DNA of 64,000 bases from CAWDZK01 sp963807005 (GCA_963807005.1 CAWDZK010000006.1:248001-312000); one strand, 5' to 3'. Counted from the stretch's first letter, positions 42,526 to 51,544 are shown. The notes: a model not told the origin generated them from the letters alone. Numbers and translations are program-made.

Positions 42526-43728
42526 CTAGTGGTTGGCGAGCACGATGAGTTGGGCGGCGTCCGTCGGCACGATGGCGTCGTCGTATCCTCCCGTCACCAG
42601 CACGGCATCCGTGCCAACTGGTGTGGCGGTGCGGAACGACCGACGGCTGAGGACCGGCCGGGCCAACGTGGAGAGTCGGCCAGAAGCCGCGTCGTAGACC
42701 TCGATGCGCGTGCCGCCCGCAATGACGATCCGGCCATCTCCCATCGTGGCCACCGCGCCCTCGAGCTTGTACTGGCGCTCGGATAGGGAAGGCCCAGGAA
42801 GCGCTGAGCCGGTTGCCAGGTTGACGATCTCAGTGGTCCGCAGTCTTCCTCGGCCCTCGGTGTCCTCAGCTCCTCCCACGACCAGGATCCGACGCTGATC
42901 GATCGCCGCGGCACCCAGCTTCACTCTCGGTGTCCTGAGGTTCGGTCCCGCTCGCCAGGTCCCACCGCGATAGACATCGCTGGTGACGACCGCCTGGCGG
43001 CCTGTGGCGCCGCCGATGAGGACAACGTCCGGGCCGAGCGCGACGGCAGCGTGCGCCGCCCTCGCCGAGGTCAGCGGCGGTCCAGCCTGGAACTGGTTGG
43101 TGAGCGGATCAAAGATCTCGGTGGAGGTCAGGCTCCCGCCGGAGTCCGACCACCCCCCGGCGATGAGGACGCGACCGCTGGGAAGGACAGTGGCGGAGTG
43201 ATCCGCCCTCGGAGTCAAGAGCGGTGCGACCGCCGTGAACGTCGAGGACTTCGGGTCGAATACCTCGGCGGCCGACGTCGGCTGCTCACCCTCACCCGGG
43301 TAGCCCCCGACGAGCAGAACCCGGCCGTCGTGCAGCAGCGTTGCGGAACCGCTAGCCCGTGCCGTGAGCATCGTCGGTCCCCATGTGATGCGACGGTCGT
43401 CGGCGTGGTAGATCTCGGATCGACGTCCTTCGTCAAAGCCTTCACAACCCGGCCGGGTGCATCCGCCCGTGATGAGCACCAAGCCGCCCTCAAGCGCCGT
43501 CGCCCGGTGGACTGCGCGCGGCTCATTCAGCGCCAGGCCGACGGCGAGACCCGGCGAGGGACTCCCTCTCGCCTCGGTCGGATTCGACCGGTCCTCGCTG
43601 GATGACCTCGAGCAACCGCTCAGGCACGCAGCACACGCCACCACCATCACGATGACTAGCCGACGCCGACCGCGCACGATTGAGCATGTCACGGCCACTC
43701 TGCCGCCGACCGGTCGATGGATCACCAC
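42526..43728 (-). CDS. Kelch-repeat lipoprotein
   Basis: 400-aa predicted surface lipoprotein. The N-terminal signal ends in the lipobox CLSGC (Cys39). The rest is five to six kelch-type blades, each with a strand of the form VLITGG, VLLVGGYPG, VLIAGGW or VVLIGGAT followed by TSTEIFDP or AAEVFDP, giving a beta-propeller. No catalytic tag is visible, so a binding or sugar-oxidase-like scaffold role is possible. Codon choice looks less GC-extreme than neighbours (many third-position A/T), hinting at horizontal acquisition. No operon partner. Confidence 0.82.
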   Translation of the reverse strand: MVIHRPVGGRVAVTCSIVRGRRRLVIVMVVACAACLSGCSRSSSEDRSNPTEARGSPSPGLAVGLALNEPRAVHRATALEGGLVLITGGCTRPGCEGFDEGRRSEIYHADDRRITWGPTMLTARASGSATLLHDGRVLLVGGYPGEGEQPTSAAEVFDPKSSTFTAVAPLLTPRADHSATVLPSGRVLIAGGWSDSGGSLTSTEIFDPLTNQFQAGPPLTSARAAHAAVALGPDVVLIGGATGRQAVVTSDVYRGGTWRAGPNLRTPRVKLGAAAIDQRRILVVGGAEDTEGRGRLRTTEIVNLATGSALPGPSLSERQYKLEGAVATMGDGRIVIAGGTRIEVYDAASGRLSTLARPVLSRRSFRTATPVGTDAVLVTGGYDDAIVPTDAAQLIVLANH

Positions 43729-43842
43729 GACGGCAGCCTCACCGCCTCGTCACGCCGCTGGACGGCCACAGGCGTCCCTCCGCCTGGGACAGGACATGAC
43801 TGACGTCGCCGTATTGTCGGACGTCGAGTACAGCCGCCAGGA

Positions 43843-44298
43843 CTACTTCGCTGCGACGGCGGCCCGGACCAGCTCGGTGACGGTCTTCTCCACCACCGGG
43901 CTCCACTTCGTGAGGGCGTACGACACCGGCCACATGTCACCGTCGTCGAGCGCCGCCGCGTCCTGGAAGCCCAGGGTCGAGTACCGGTAGCCGAACTTGC
44001 CGGAGTCCTGGAAGAACAGGACGACCTTCCCGTCCGCGTTGGCGTAGGAGGGCATGCCGTACCAGGTCTTCGGCGACAGCTCGGGGGCCGCCGCCGTCAC
44101 CGTCACGTGCACCCGCTCGGCGAGCGCGCGATCATCCGGTGCCATCTCGGCGATCTTGTCGAGCACCGCCTGCAGACCGTCGGCCTTCTTGGCACCCTTC
44201 TTGCCCTCGGCGCGCAGCTCGGCGGCGCGCTCCTTCATCGCGGCCCGCTCCTCGGCGGTGAAGCTGTCGGAGCCGGTCGTGGCCTTCTTCGCGGGCAT
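43843..44298 (-). CDS. DUF1801 protein
   Basis: 151-aa YdhG-like protein. A Lys/Ala/Glu-rich N-terminal extension (about 45 residues) precedes the DUF1801 core, in which SPKTWYGMPSYANADGKVVLFFQDSGKFGYRYSTLGF is the typical stretch; the fold resembles frataxin-like iron chaperones but most members are uncharacterised. The ATG at 44298 is preceded by GGGAGGT, a good ribosome site. Stand-alone gene. Confidence 0.85.
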   Translation of the reverse strand: MPAKKATTGSDSFTAEERAAMKERAAELRAEGKKGAKKADGLQAVLDKIAEMAPDDRALAERVHVTVTAAAPELSPKTWYGMPSYANADGKVVLFFQDSGKFGYRYSTLGFQDAAALDDGDMWPVSYALTKWSPVVEKTVTELVRAAVAAK

Positions 44299-44453
44299 GC
44301 TCGGACCTCCCTTCCTGACGCTCGGGCGCGGCGTCGTACCGGCCCTGGTCGACAGGCTAGGGCGGCCCGCGACGGGTCGCTTCTCGAGTCCTGCTCGGGT
44401 CGCGGGGCAGGTCGCGGCGCGTGCGCTGCGGATCCTCGCCGACCCCGTCCTGC

Positions 44454-45614
44454 TCAGCTGAGGCCGGGGACCAGCTCGCGCACGGCCGCCTTGTCGGGCT
44501 TGCCCGAGGGCAGCACCGGCAGCTGACCCAGCAGCACGACCTCACGGGGGAGTGCCGACGCCTCCAGCCTCGCGGCCGCGTAGGACCGCAGGTCGTCGAC
44601 CGTCGGCGGCACCGACCAGTCGCGCGGCTGGACCACCGCCACCACCCGCTCGCCCCACTCGTCGTCCGGTCGCCCGACGACGGCGCAGGCGCTCACCTCG
44701 GGATGGCCGAGCAGGACCCGCTCGACCTGCGCGGCCGGCACGTTGACGCCCCCGCTGACCACCACGTCGTCGGCCCGGCCGAGCACCTCCAGGCGGCCGT
44801 CCGCGTTCCACCGGCCCAGGTCCTGGGTGACGTGCCGCCCGTCGACCAGGGCCGCGGCAGTCAGGTCGGGACGGAGCCGGTAGCCCGCGAAGACCACCGG
44901 GCCGCTGAGCTCGACCCGGCCGTCCGGGCGCACCACCGCCTCGACGCCGTCGAGCGGGACCCCGTCGTAGACGCAGCCGCCGCAGGTCTCGGACATCCCG
45001 TACGTCGTGACGACGTGCACCCCCGCGGCCGACGCCCGCTCGGCCAGTGCCGGCGGCAGCGCTGCCCCGCCGACCAGGACTGCGTCATACGTCGTCAGGT
45101 CCGCACCTGCGTCGAGCAGCCGGTGCAGCTGGGTCGGGACCAGCGACGTGTAGTGCCGGACACCGGGCGCCAGCCGGGCCGTGGCCTCGGTGAAGGCATC
45201 GACGGAGAAGCCGCCGTACAGGTCGAGCACCTCCGGCCTGGTCCGCACCTCGAGCGAACGCACCAGCACGGTGAGTCCGGCGACGTGTGTGACGGGCAGC
45301 GCCAGCAGCCACTGTCCCGGGCCGCCGAGCCGCACGTGGGTGGCGCGGGCCGAGTGCCGCAGCGCGCCGGCCGTGAGCAGCACCCCCTTCGGCTCGCCGG
45401 TCGAGCCGGAGGTCGGCACCACGAGGGCCACGTCGTCGTGCTCCAGAGGCAGCCCGGGGTCCATCGCCGCCAGGACCGGCCCCCGGCTGCCGCCGGTGGG
45501 AAGCGGCAGCAGCGCCGGTCCGGCCCCGTCGAGTGCGGCGGCGAGTGCCGGCACGAGCGTCGCGAGGACGGCGTCGCCGGTGGGGGCGGTGACCCCGCGC
45601 AGCTCGCGGCTCAG
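44454..45614 (-). CDS. menE: o-Succinylbenzoate-CoA ligase, probable CTG start
   Basis: 386-aa ANL enzyme that activates o-succinylbenzoate with CoA in menaquinone synthesis. The P-loop is VVPTSGSTGEPKGVLLTAGAL; the adenine motif is TTYGMSETCGGCVYDG; the hinge is VLGRADDVVVSGGVN; and the C-terminal Lys is in PSGKPDKAAVREL. The first ordinary start (GTG 45554) would cut off part of the N-terminus. An in-frame CTG at 45614 lies 6 nt after GGAGGA, overlaps the TGA of the upstream gene (CTGA) and gives SRELRGVTAPTGDAVLATL, matching homologues as I remember them. No other in-frame ATG, GTG or TTG lies between. Confidence 0.88.
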   Translation of the reverse strand: MSRELRGVTAPTGDAVLATLVPALAAALDGAGPALLPLPTGGSRGPVLAAMDPGLPLEHDDVALVVPTSGSTGEPKGVLLTAGALRHSARATHVRLGGPGQWLLALPVTHVAGLTVLVRSLEVRTRPEVLDLYGGFSVDAFTEATARLAPGVRHYTSLVPTQLHRLLDAGADLTTYDAVLVGGAALPPALAERASAAGVHVVTTYGMSETCGGCVYDGVPLDGVEAVVRPDGRVELSGPVVFAGYRLRPDLTAAALVDGRHVTQDLGRWNADGRLEVLGRADDVVVSGGVNVPAAQVERVLLGHPEVSACAVVGRPDDEWGERVVAVVQPRDWSVPPTVDDLRSYAAARLEASALPREVVLLGQLPVLPSGKPDKAAVRELVPGLS

Positions 45615-46108
45615 CGCGGGTCCTCCAGATCGGCGGCCAGCGGCTTGCTCATCTGCATCGAGTCGACGCTGTACCCCAGCGACCGGTAGAGGCCGGCGGC
45701 GCGTTCGTTCCAGCCGAAGACGTTCAGCGCGATCCGGGTGCAGCCGTCGGCTGCGAGCACCTTCTCGGCCTCCACCATCGCGGCCCGGCCGAGACCCCTG
45801 CCCCGGTACGGCTCGTCGATGATGACGTCGTAGACGAAGCCGGTCTTCCGGTTGGTCGGGCTCCGGCCCAGCCAGAGCAGCCCGACGTCGTCGCCGGCGT
45901 CGTCGACCACCCGGAGAATGCTGGTCCCGACCTCGGCCAACGCGTCGGTCAGGGTCTCGGGGAAGAACTGCGCTGCGCGCGCCCGGACCTCGTCGTCGAC
46001 GGGGGAGTGCGCGGAGCGCGCGAGGTCGGCCGCGAACTCGTCCAGCATCGGGGTGCGGATCGTGTCGTACTCGCCGTCGGTGATCGCCCTCAGCCGCACC
46101 GTCGTCAT
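45611..46108 (-). CDS. GNAT-family N-acetyltransferase
   Basis: 165-aa acetyltransferase: MTTVRLRAITDGEYDTIRT start, then motif A YDVIIDEPYRGRGLGRAAMVEAEKVLAADG (RGRGLG pyrophosphate loop) and motif B IALNVFGWNERAAGLYRSLGY. Substrate unknown. The ATG at 46108 is preferred over an upstream extension because CAGGAG lies 8 nt before it and homologues start there. Its start overlaps the stop of the VOC gene and its stop overlaps the CTG of menE, so menB-VOC-GNAT-menE read as one overlapping operon. Confidence 0.88.
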   Translation of the reverse strand: MTTVRLRAITDGEYDTIRTPMLDEFAADLARSAHSPVDDEVRARAAQFFPETLTDALAEVGTSILRVVDDAGDDVGLLWLGRSPTNRKTGFVYDVIIDEPYRGRGLGRAAMVEAEKVLAADGCTRIALNVFGWNERAAGLYRSLGYSVDSMQMSKPLAADLEDPR

Positions 46109-46491
46109 GCCCGCTCCTGTCGCAGCTGCACGACGTTCCCCTCGGGGTCGTGGCCGTCGCACACCGTCCAGCGCTGCCAGCGCCACTCCCGCTCCGGCGG
46201 GTCCACCATGCCGCCCGTCCTGGCCGCCGCCGCGCGGGCCTCGGCCAGGTCGGCGACCACGAGTGCCGGCTTCACCGCGGTGTCCTCCCGCCGGACCGGC
46301 GGGTCGGACACCTCGATCTCGGCGGCGATGTCGTCCGGGACCCGCAGGACGACCAGCTGGAACGACTCCGACTCCAGCACGAGGTGGTGGGGCGTCGTCG
46401 CGGAAGGGGTGAGCCCGGCAGCCTGCTCGTAGAAGGCGGCGACCCGGTCGGGGTCGAGGGCGTAGACGACGAGCCCCGAGGTCGGCGGCAT
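46105..46491 (-). CDS. VOC/glyoxalase-family protein
   Basis: 128-aa protein. The first beta-alpha unit is GLVVYALDPDRVAAFYEQAAGL, the second ends with WTVCDGHDPEGNVVQLRQ, and HHLVLESESFQLVVL supplies a central strand. Substrate unknown. Start ATG 46491 overlaps the menB stop and its own TGA overlaps the GNAT start. Location inside the men operon may be incidental. Confidence 0.85.
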   Translation of the reverse strand: MPPTSGLVVYALDPDRVAAFYEQAAGLTPSATTPHHLVLESESFQLVVLRVPDDIAAEIEVSDPPVRREDTAVKPALVVADLAEARAAAARTGGMVDPPEREWRWQRWTVCDGHDPEGNVVQLRQERA

Positions 46492-47438
46492 CAGTAGTAC
46501 CAGGGGTAGGGCGACCAGTCGGGGTCGCGCTTCTCGAGGAACGCGTCCCGCCCCTCTACGGCCTCGTCGGTCATGTACGCCAACCGGGTCGCCTCACCGG
46601 CGAAGACCTGCTGGCCCATCAACCCGTCGTCCACCAGGTTGAACGCGAACTTCAGCATCCGCTGCGCGGTGGGGCTCTTTCCGTTGACCTCGGCCGCGAC
46701 GTCGAGGGCGACCTTCTCGAGGTCGGCGTGGTCGGTGACCAGGTTGACCGCACCCATCCGCTGCATCTCCTCCGCGCCGTAGGTCCGGCCGAGGAAGAAG
46801 ATCTCCCGGGCGTTCTTCTGCCCGACCATCTTCGCGAGGTAGGCCGACCCGTAGCCGGCGTCGAAGGACCCGACGTCGGCATCGGTCTGCTTGAAGCGGG
46901 CGTGCTCGCGGCTCGCGACCGTGAGGTCGCACACCACGTGCAGCGAGTGCCCGCCGCCGGCCGCCCAGCCGTTGACCACGGCCACGACGACCTTGGGCAT
47001 GGTCCGGATCAGCCGCTGCACCTCGAGGATGTGCAGCCGGCCGCCCTCAGCGTTGACCCGGGCCGTGTCGACCGTCTCGGCGGTCTCACCCTCCGCGTAC
47101 TGGTAGCCGCTGCGGCCGCGGATCCGCTGGTCGCCGCCGGAGCAGAACGCGCGACCGCCGTCCTTCGCGGACGGGCCGTTCCCGGTCAGCAGGACGCAGC
47201 CGACGTCCGGCGTACGTCGGGCGTGGTCGAGCACGCGATACAGCTCGTCGACGGTGTTCGGGCGGAACGCGTTGCGCACCTCCGGCCGGTCGAATGCGAC
47301 CCGAACGGTTCCGCGCCCCGGCCCGTCGACCACCGCACGGTGGTACGTGACGTCGGCCAGGTCGAAGCCGTCGACCGGCCGCCAGGCGACCGGATCGAAC
47401 AGCTCGGAGACGGTGCGGTCGTCGGGGCTGTGGGGCAC
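46491..47438 (-). CDS. menB: 1,4-dihydroxy-2-naphthoyl-CoA synthase
   Basis: 315-aa crotonase-fold enzyme that cyclises o-succinylbenzoyl-CoA. Diagnostic elements: RPEVRNAFRPNTVDEL, the oxyanion hole in SGGDQRIRG and VVNGWAAGGGHSLHVVCD, and DVGSFDAGYGSAYLAKMVGQKNAREIFFLG, which is specific to MenB. The C-terminus ends DPDWSPYPWYY as expected. GTG start at 47438; a second in-frame start a few codons later cannot be excluded. It is divergent from menC across a spacer of only 19 bp and heads the menB-menE operon. Confidence 0.96.
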   Translation of the reverse strand: MPHSPDDRTVSELFDPVAWRPVDGFDLADVTYHRAVVDGPGRGTVRVAFDRPEVRNAFRPNTVDELYRVLDHARRTPDVGCVLLTGNGPSAKDGGRAFCSGGDQRIRGRSGYQYAEGETAETVDTARVNAEGGRLHILEVQRLIRTMPKVVVAVVNGWAAGGGHSLHVVCDLTVASREHARFKQTDADVGSFDAGYGSAYLAKMVGQKNAREIFFLGRTYGAEEMQRMGAVNLVTDHADLEKVALDVAAEVNGKSPTAQRMLKFAFNLVDDGLMGQQVFAGEATRLAYMTDEAVEGRDAFLEKRDPDWSPYPWYY

Positions 47439-47444
47439 GTCGGC

Positions 47445-47450
47445 GAGGAT
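47445..47450 (+). promoter_or_regulatory. Leaderless -10 candidate of menC
   Basis: GAGGAT ends 7 nt before the GTG at 47458, the same geometry as other leaderless genes in the window. The menB-menC gap is too short for a conventional leader. Confidence 0.4.
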
Positions 47451-47457
47451 AGGCGTC

Positions 47458-48408
47458 GTGTCGTCCCGCGTCGTCTACCGCATCCCGATGCGCACCCGGT
47501 TCCGCGGCATCGACGCGCGTGAGGGGGTGCTGCTGCAAGGCGAGGCCGGATGGGGCGAGTTCTCGCCGTTCTGGGACTACGACGACGCCGAGTGCGTCCC
47601 CTGGCTGATGGCCATGCGCGAGGCCATCAACCTCGGCTGGCCGCCGGCGCGCCGCGACCGCATCCCCGTCAACGTCACGGTTCCCGCGGTGGGCCCGGAG
47701 CGGGCCGCGGAGATCGTGCGCGCCTCGGCCGGCTGCCGGACCGCGAAGGTGAAGGTCGCCGAGCCCGGCCGGCCGGAGCAGGACGACCTCGTCCGGGTGG
47801 CCGCCGTGCGCGACGCGCTGGGCCGGGGCGGCCAGGTGCGGGTCGACGCCAACGGTGGATGGGACGTCGACACCGCGGTGCGGATGGTGCGGCTGCTCGA
47901 TGCCGCCGCCGACGGCCTGGAGTACGTCGAGCAGCCGTGCCGCACCGTCGAGGAGCTCGCCGCGGTCCGCCGCCGAGTCGACGTCCCGGTGGCGGCCGAC
48001 GAGTCGATCCGCCGGGCCGCGGACCCGTTGCGGGTGGCCCGGCTCGAGGCGGCCGACATCGCCGTGCTCAAGGTGCAACCGCTGGGCGGCGTCCACGCCT
48101 GCCTGCGGATCGCCGAGGAGATCGGCCTGCCGGTGGTGGTGTCGTCGGCGCTGGAGACGTCGGTCGGTCTCGCTGCGGGGGTGGCGCTGGCGGCCGCGCT
48201 GCCGGAGCTGCCGTACGCCTGTGGCCTGGCCACCCTGCCGCTGCTCGACGGCGACGTCACCTCGCAGCCGTTCACGGTCGTGGACGGCGCCCTCGACGTC
48301 CGGCGACCGGAAGCGGACCTCGTCGACGCCGTTCGGGCCGACGACGCCACCGACGAGCGGTGGACCATCCGGATGGTCTCGGTGATCGCCACGTCGGAGG
48401 GGCACTGA
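47458..48408 (+). CDS. menC: o-Succinylbenzoate synthase
   Basis: 316-aa enolase-superfamily enzyme dehydrating SHCHC to o-succinylbenzoate. Catalytic Lys is in RTAKVKVAEPG; metal ligands are in VRVDANGGWD, EYVEQPC and VPVAADESIRR; the final Lys is in IAVLKVQPLGG. The GTG at 47458 fits the family start (RVVYRIPMRTRFRG). Its TGA overlaps the menD ATG by 1 bp. No menH-like hydrolase gene is seen in the window. Confidence 0.94.
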   Translation: MSSRVVYRIPMRTRFRGIDAREGVLLQGEAGWGEFSPFWDYDDAECVPWLMAMREAINLGWPPARRDRIPVNVTVPAVGPERAAEIVRASAGCRTAKVKVAEPGRPEQDDLVRVAAVRDALGRGGQVRVDANGGWDVDTAVRMVRLLDAAADGLEYVEQPCRTVEELAAVRRRVDVPVAADESIRRAADPLRVARLEAADIAVLKVQPLGGVHACLRIAEEIGLPVVVSSALETSVGLAAGVALAAALPELPYACGLATLPLLDGDVTSQPFTVVDGALDVRRPEADLVDAVRADDATDERWTIRMVSVIATSEGH

Positions 48409-50018
48409 TGAACCCGTCGATTGCGCTGGCCACCGTCGTCGTCGACGAACTGGTGCACGGCGGGGTACGGGAAGCGGTGCTGTCGCCCGGCTCGCGCAAC
48501 GCCCCGCTGGCCTTCGCCCTGCACGAGGCCGACCGGCTCGGCCGGCTGCGGCTGCACGTCCGGATCGACGAGCGGTCCGCCGGTTTCCTCGCCCTGGGCT
48601 TGGCGAAGGCGTCCCGCCGTCCGGTGCCGGTCGTGACGACCTCCGGCACCGCGGCAGTCAACCTGCACCCAGCGGTCGTCGAGGCCGAGTACTCCCGGGT
48701 CGGGCTGGTCGCCATCACCGCCGACCGGCCGGCCGAGCTGCGGGGGGTCGGGGCGAACCAGACGATCGACCAGGTGGGGCTCTACGGGCGGTCGGTCGCC
48801 TACGCGGACGACCTGTCCGTCGACACCCGGACGACGGTCGGGCGCTGGCGCACGGCGGTCGACCAGGCGCTCCTGCGCGCCCAGTGGGCGCCGGTGCACC
48901 TCAACATCGCCTTCCGCGAGCCGTTGGTGCCCGACGGCGACCTCACCTGGCCGGAACCGCTGACCGGTCCCCCGGCCGAGCCGCGGGCGGACCGCGGCGC
49001 CATGACGACCGAGGGCTACGCGCCGGTCGAGACCGGGCCGCGCACCGTGGTCGTCGCGGGTGACCAGGCGCTCGTCGACGCCCGGGCGCTGGCCGAGGCC
49101 GGCGGGTGGCCGCTGCTCGCGGAGCCGTCGTCGGGGCACCGGGCGGGTCCGAACGCCCTGGGGGTCTACCGGCTGCTGCTCGACGCCCTCGGCGACGACA
49201 TCGAGCGCGTCGTCGTCGCTGGCCGGCCGACGCTGTCCCGGCCGGTGACCCGGCTGCTCGCCCGCAGCGACATCGAGGTGCGCCGGCTGCCGGACCAACG
49301 CCGGACCGTGCACGCGCGCGGCGTGGTCGACCACGACTGGCTGCGCCGGTGGCAGGAGGCCGACCGGTCGGCCCGCACCGCCGTCGACACCGTCCTGGCC
49401 GAGGAGCCGGTGAGCGGCCTCGCGGTGGCCCGCCTGCTGGCCGGACTGGTGCCACCCGGCGGGCTGCTCGTCGCCGGGTCGTCCAGCAGCGTCCGCGATC
49501 TCGACCTCGCTGACCCCTGGGCCGATCCCTCTGCCGACCCGCCGCTCGTGCTGGCGAACCGGGGCGCCTCGGGCATCGACGGCACCGTGTCGACCGCGAT
49601 CGGCGCGGCCCTTGCGCACGAGGCGGCAGGCGGCCCGGCGTACGCGCTGATGGGCGATCTCACCTTCCTGCACGACAGCTCCGGGCTGGTGATCGGGCCG
49701 GACGAGCCGCGCCCGGACCTCACCGTCGTGGTCGTGAACGACGACGGCGGCGGGCTCTTCACGCAGCTGGAGCAGGGCGCGCCGGCGCACGCCGGGGTGT
49801 TCGACCGCCTGTTCGGGACCCCGCACGGCACCGACCTCGCCGCACTGTGCGCGGCGACGTCCACCCCGCACACCCGGGTCGGGTCCCTCGACGAGCTCGA
49901 GTCCCAGCTGGTGTCACCACCCTCGGGCGTCCGGGTGCTCGAGGTGCGCACCGACCGGTCCCGGACCCGCGACCTGCACGCGATGCTGCGCGCGGCGGTC
50001 GCGGAGGCGCTGCGGTGA
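48408..50018 (+). CDS. menD: SEPHCHC synthase (MenD)
   Basis: 536-aa thiamine-diphosphate enzyme joining isochorismate and 2-oxoglutarate. It carries the N-terminal PYR segment LSPGSRNAPLAFALHEADR with TSGTAAVNLHPAVVEAEYSRVGLVAITADRP and GANQTIDQVGLYG, and the C-terminal PP segment NRGASGIDGTVSTAIGAAL, GDLTFLHDSSGL and VVNDDGGGLF (Mg/ThDP site). Length normal. Starts with ATG overlapping menC and ends 13 bp from a convergent frameshifted GNAT gene. Confidence 0.95.
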   Translation: MNPSIALATVVVDELVHGGVREAVLSPGSRNAPLAFALHEADRLGRLRLHVRIDERSAGFLALGLAKASRRPVPVVTTSGTAAVNLHPAVVEAEYSRVGLVAITADRPAELRGVGANQTIDQVGLYGRSVAYADDLSVDTRTTVGRWRTAVDQALLRAQWAPVHLNIAFREPLVPDGDLTWPEPLTGPPAEPRADRGAMTTEGYAPVETGPRTVVVAGDQALVDARALAEAGGWPLLAEPSSGHRAGPNALGVYRLLLDALGDDIERVVVAGRPTLSRPVTRLLARSDIEVRRLPDQRRTVHARGVVDHDWLRRWQEADRSARTAVDTVLAEEPVSGLAVARLLAGLVPPGGLLVAGSSSSVRDLDLADPWADPSADPPLVLANRGASGIDGTVSTAIGAALAHEAAGGPAYALMGDLTFLHDSSGLVIGPDEPRPDLTVVVVNDDGGGLFTQLEQGAPAHAGVFDRLFGTPHGTDLAALCAATSTPHTRVGSLDELESQLVSPPSGVRVLEVRTDRSRTRDLHAMLRAAVAEALR

Positions 50019-50031
50019 CGGACCTCCGCTG

Positions 50032-50941
50032 TCAGCGGACGATGACGAGGTTGGCCATGTCGACCACCGGCCGGTAGCCGATCGCGGCGTAGATCTTGTT
50101 CGAGGTCGGGTTCGCCTGGTCGGTGTAGAGGCAGACCCGCTCGCCCTGCGCCCGCAGCCGCCGTGACACCTCGGCGACCGCGTTGCTGGCCCAGCCACGG
50201 CCGCGCTGGTCCGGCGGGGTGTACACCGGCCCGACGCGGGCGACGCCGAAGGACGGCGGGTTCGCGGCAGTGAGGTGCACGCGCTGCCCCGCGGCGTCCA
50301 CCCAGAACCAGATCCGGCCGCCGGCGATCCGGCGCCGGATGTCCTGCTCGTCCGGGACCTCGTGCGAGGTGGCGCCGCGCGGTCGTCCGGCCTGCTCGTC
50401 GGCGTCGCCCATGAACGCGGCGAACCACTGGGTCGCCAGGTCGAGGTCACCCTCGCTGGCGACCCGCAGCCCGCCGGGCGCCGGCGCGGGCGGGGCGAGG
50501 TCGCCGAGCTCGTGCAGCCGGGTGTGCTGCCGTACGTCGACCCGGCCGCCCGCAAGTCGGGCGAGCTCCGCGGCGCACACCTGGGCAGCCGGCAGGGCGC
50601 CGTTGACGGCGGTGAGGTTCTCGCCGCGCTCGTGCAGGCAGCCGGCCACCGCCCGGGCCGCGTCGTCCGGCATCGGCAGCAGGAACGCCGGGTAGGGCGG
50701 GTGCCGCGACGTCCGCATCCCGGCGCCGACCACCGAGCCGGTCGCGTCGCGGACCACCAGCCACCAGTTCTGGTCCGGTTGCGCGCACCCCGTCGGCCAG
50801 CTCCGCGACGACCCGGTTCGCGATCGTCGAGACCACGGTGGTGACCACCGGCTCGGCGGCCAGGTGCTCGCCCGCGAGGTCGAGGAACTCGGCCGGGTCA
50901 CTGCAGAACTGCAGCTGGACCGGAGCGGTCGCTGCAGGCAT
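50032..50941 (-). pseudogene. GNAT acetyltransferase gene with a single-base frameshift
   Basis: The 5' part (ATG 50941, PVQLQFCSDPAEFLDLAGEHL through VVAELADGVR) and the 3' part (QPDQNWWLVVRDATGSVVGAG to the C-terminal GNAT motif YTPPDQRGRGWASNAVAEVSRRL and TNPTSN-like end) are in different frames. Removing one base within GTGCGCGCAACC (50781-50790) joins them into a normal protein of about 300 residues with an N-terminal regulatory half and C-terminal GNAT domain. A leaderless promoter (TAGCGT, 6 nt before the ATG) is intact. Causes could be a real recent mutation, an assembly or homopolymer-type error, or, less likely, programmed frameshifting. Confidence 0.8.
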
Positions 50942-50947
50942 CCCGGC

Positions 50948-50953
50948 ACGCTA
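50948..50953 (-). promoter_or_regulatory. Leaderless -10 of the frameshifted GNAT gene
   Basis: TAGCGT on the minus strand, 6 nt before the ATG at 50941. Confidence 0.55.
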
Positions 50954-51046
50954 GCCCGGAGGGGGCGCGGCGTGCACCGCAGTTGTCGCTCGTCCTGTCC
51001 GCGGCCTCGCGGGGATGGCCGCGGCCCCGCGACAGGACGGCTCCCG

Positions 51047-51544
51047 CTACTCGGCGAGGACCTGCTCGCGCAGGATGTCGGCGTGGCCGCAGTGCTGTGC
51101 CAGCTCGCGCAGCATGTGCAGGTACACCCAGCGCAGCGGCAGCGGCCCGCGCCGGTTGCCGAGAAGCTGGTCGTCCAGCCCCAGGGCGGCTGTCGCGCGA
51201 CGGGAGGAGTCGCAGACCTCGCGATACGCACGCTGCACGCCGGCGATGCTGTCGCCGTCGTCGAGGACGAACGACTCGTCCACCGTCGTCGGGATGCCGA
51301 TCTCCTCCCGGGACCGGCAGGTGACGGCCTCGTCGAACCAGACCTTCTCCACGAAGGTGGCGTGCTTGACCAGCCCGAGCAGCGTGGTCAGGGAGGGCAC
51401 CAGCGACCGGCGGGCCTGCTCCTCGGTCAGGCCGTCGAGGCAGTCGTGCAGCAGCTGGCGGTGCTCGTCGAGGAAGACCTCGAGCTGCTCACGCAGCGGC
51501 TGGTGCAGGACGTCCTCGGCGAGGGTCGGCGGAAGGGAGCTCAT
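51047..51544 (-). CDS. DinB/DUF664-family protein
   Basis: 165-aa four-helix-bundle protein: LREQLEVFLDEHRQLLHDCLDGL, then SLTTLLGLVKHATFVEKVWFDE and a C-terminal WVYLHMLRELAQHCGHADILREQV. Three conserved His (in KHATF, LHMLRE and QHCGHAD) would form the metal site of DinB-like thiol-dependent S-transferases. Substrate unknown; possibly detoxification or mycothiol chemistry. The ATG at 51544 is leaderless (GACACT, 6 nt upstream). Flanked by a frameshifted GNAT gene and a divergent winged-helix gene. Confidence 0.88.
   Translation of the reverse strand: MSSLPPTLAEDVLHQPLREQLEVFLDEHRQLLHDCLDGLTEEQARRSLVPSLTTLLGLVKHATFVEKVWFDEAVTCRSREEIGIPTTVDESFVLDDGDSIAGVQRAYREVCDSSRRATAALGLDDQLLGNRRGPLPLRWVYLHMLRELAQHCGHADILREQVLAE

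Noticed and set aside
47577..49871. A 764-codon minus-strand frame opposite menC and menD
   Set aside because: No domain content, biased to Arg/Gly/Val/His; MenD and MenC motifs are on the plus strand.
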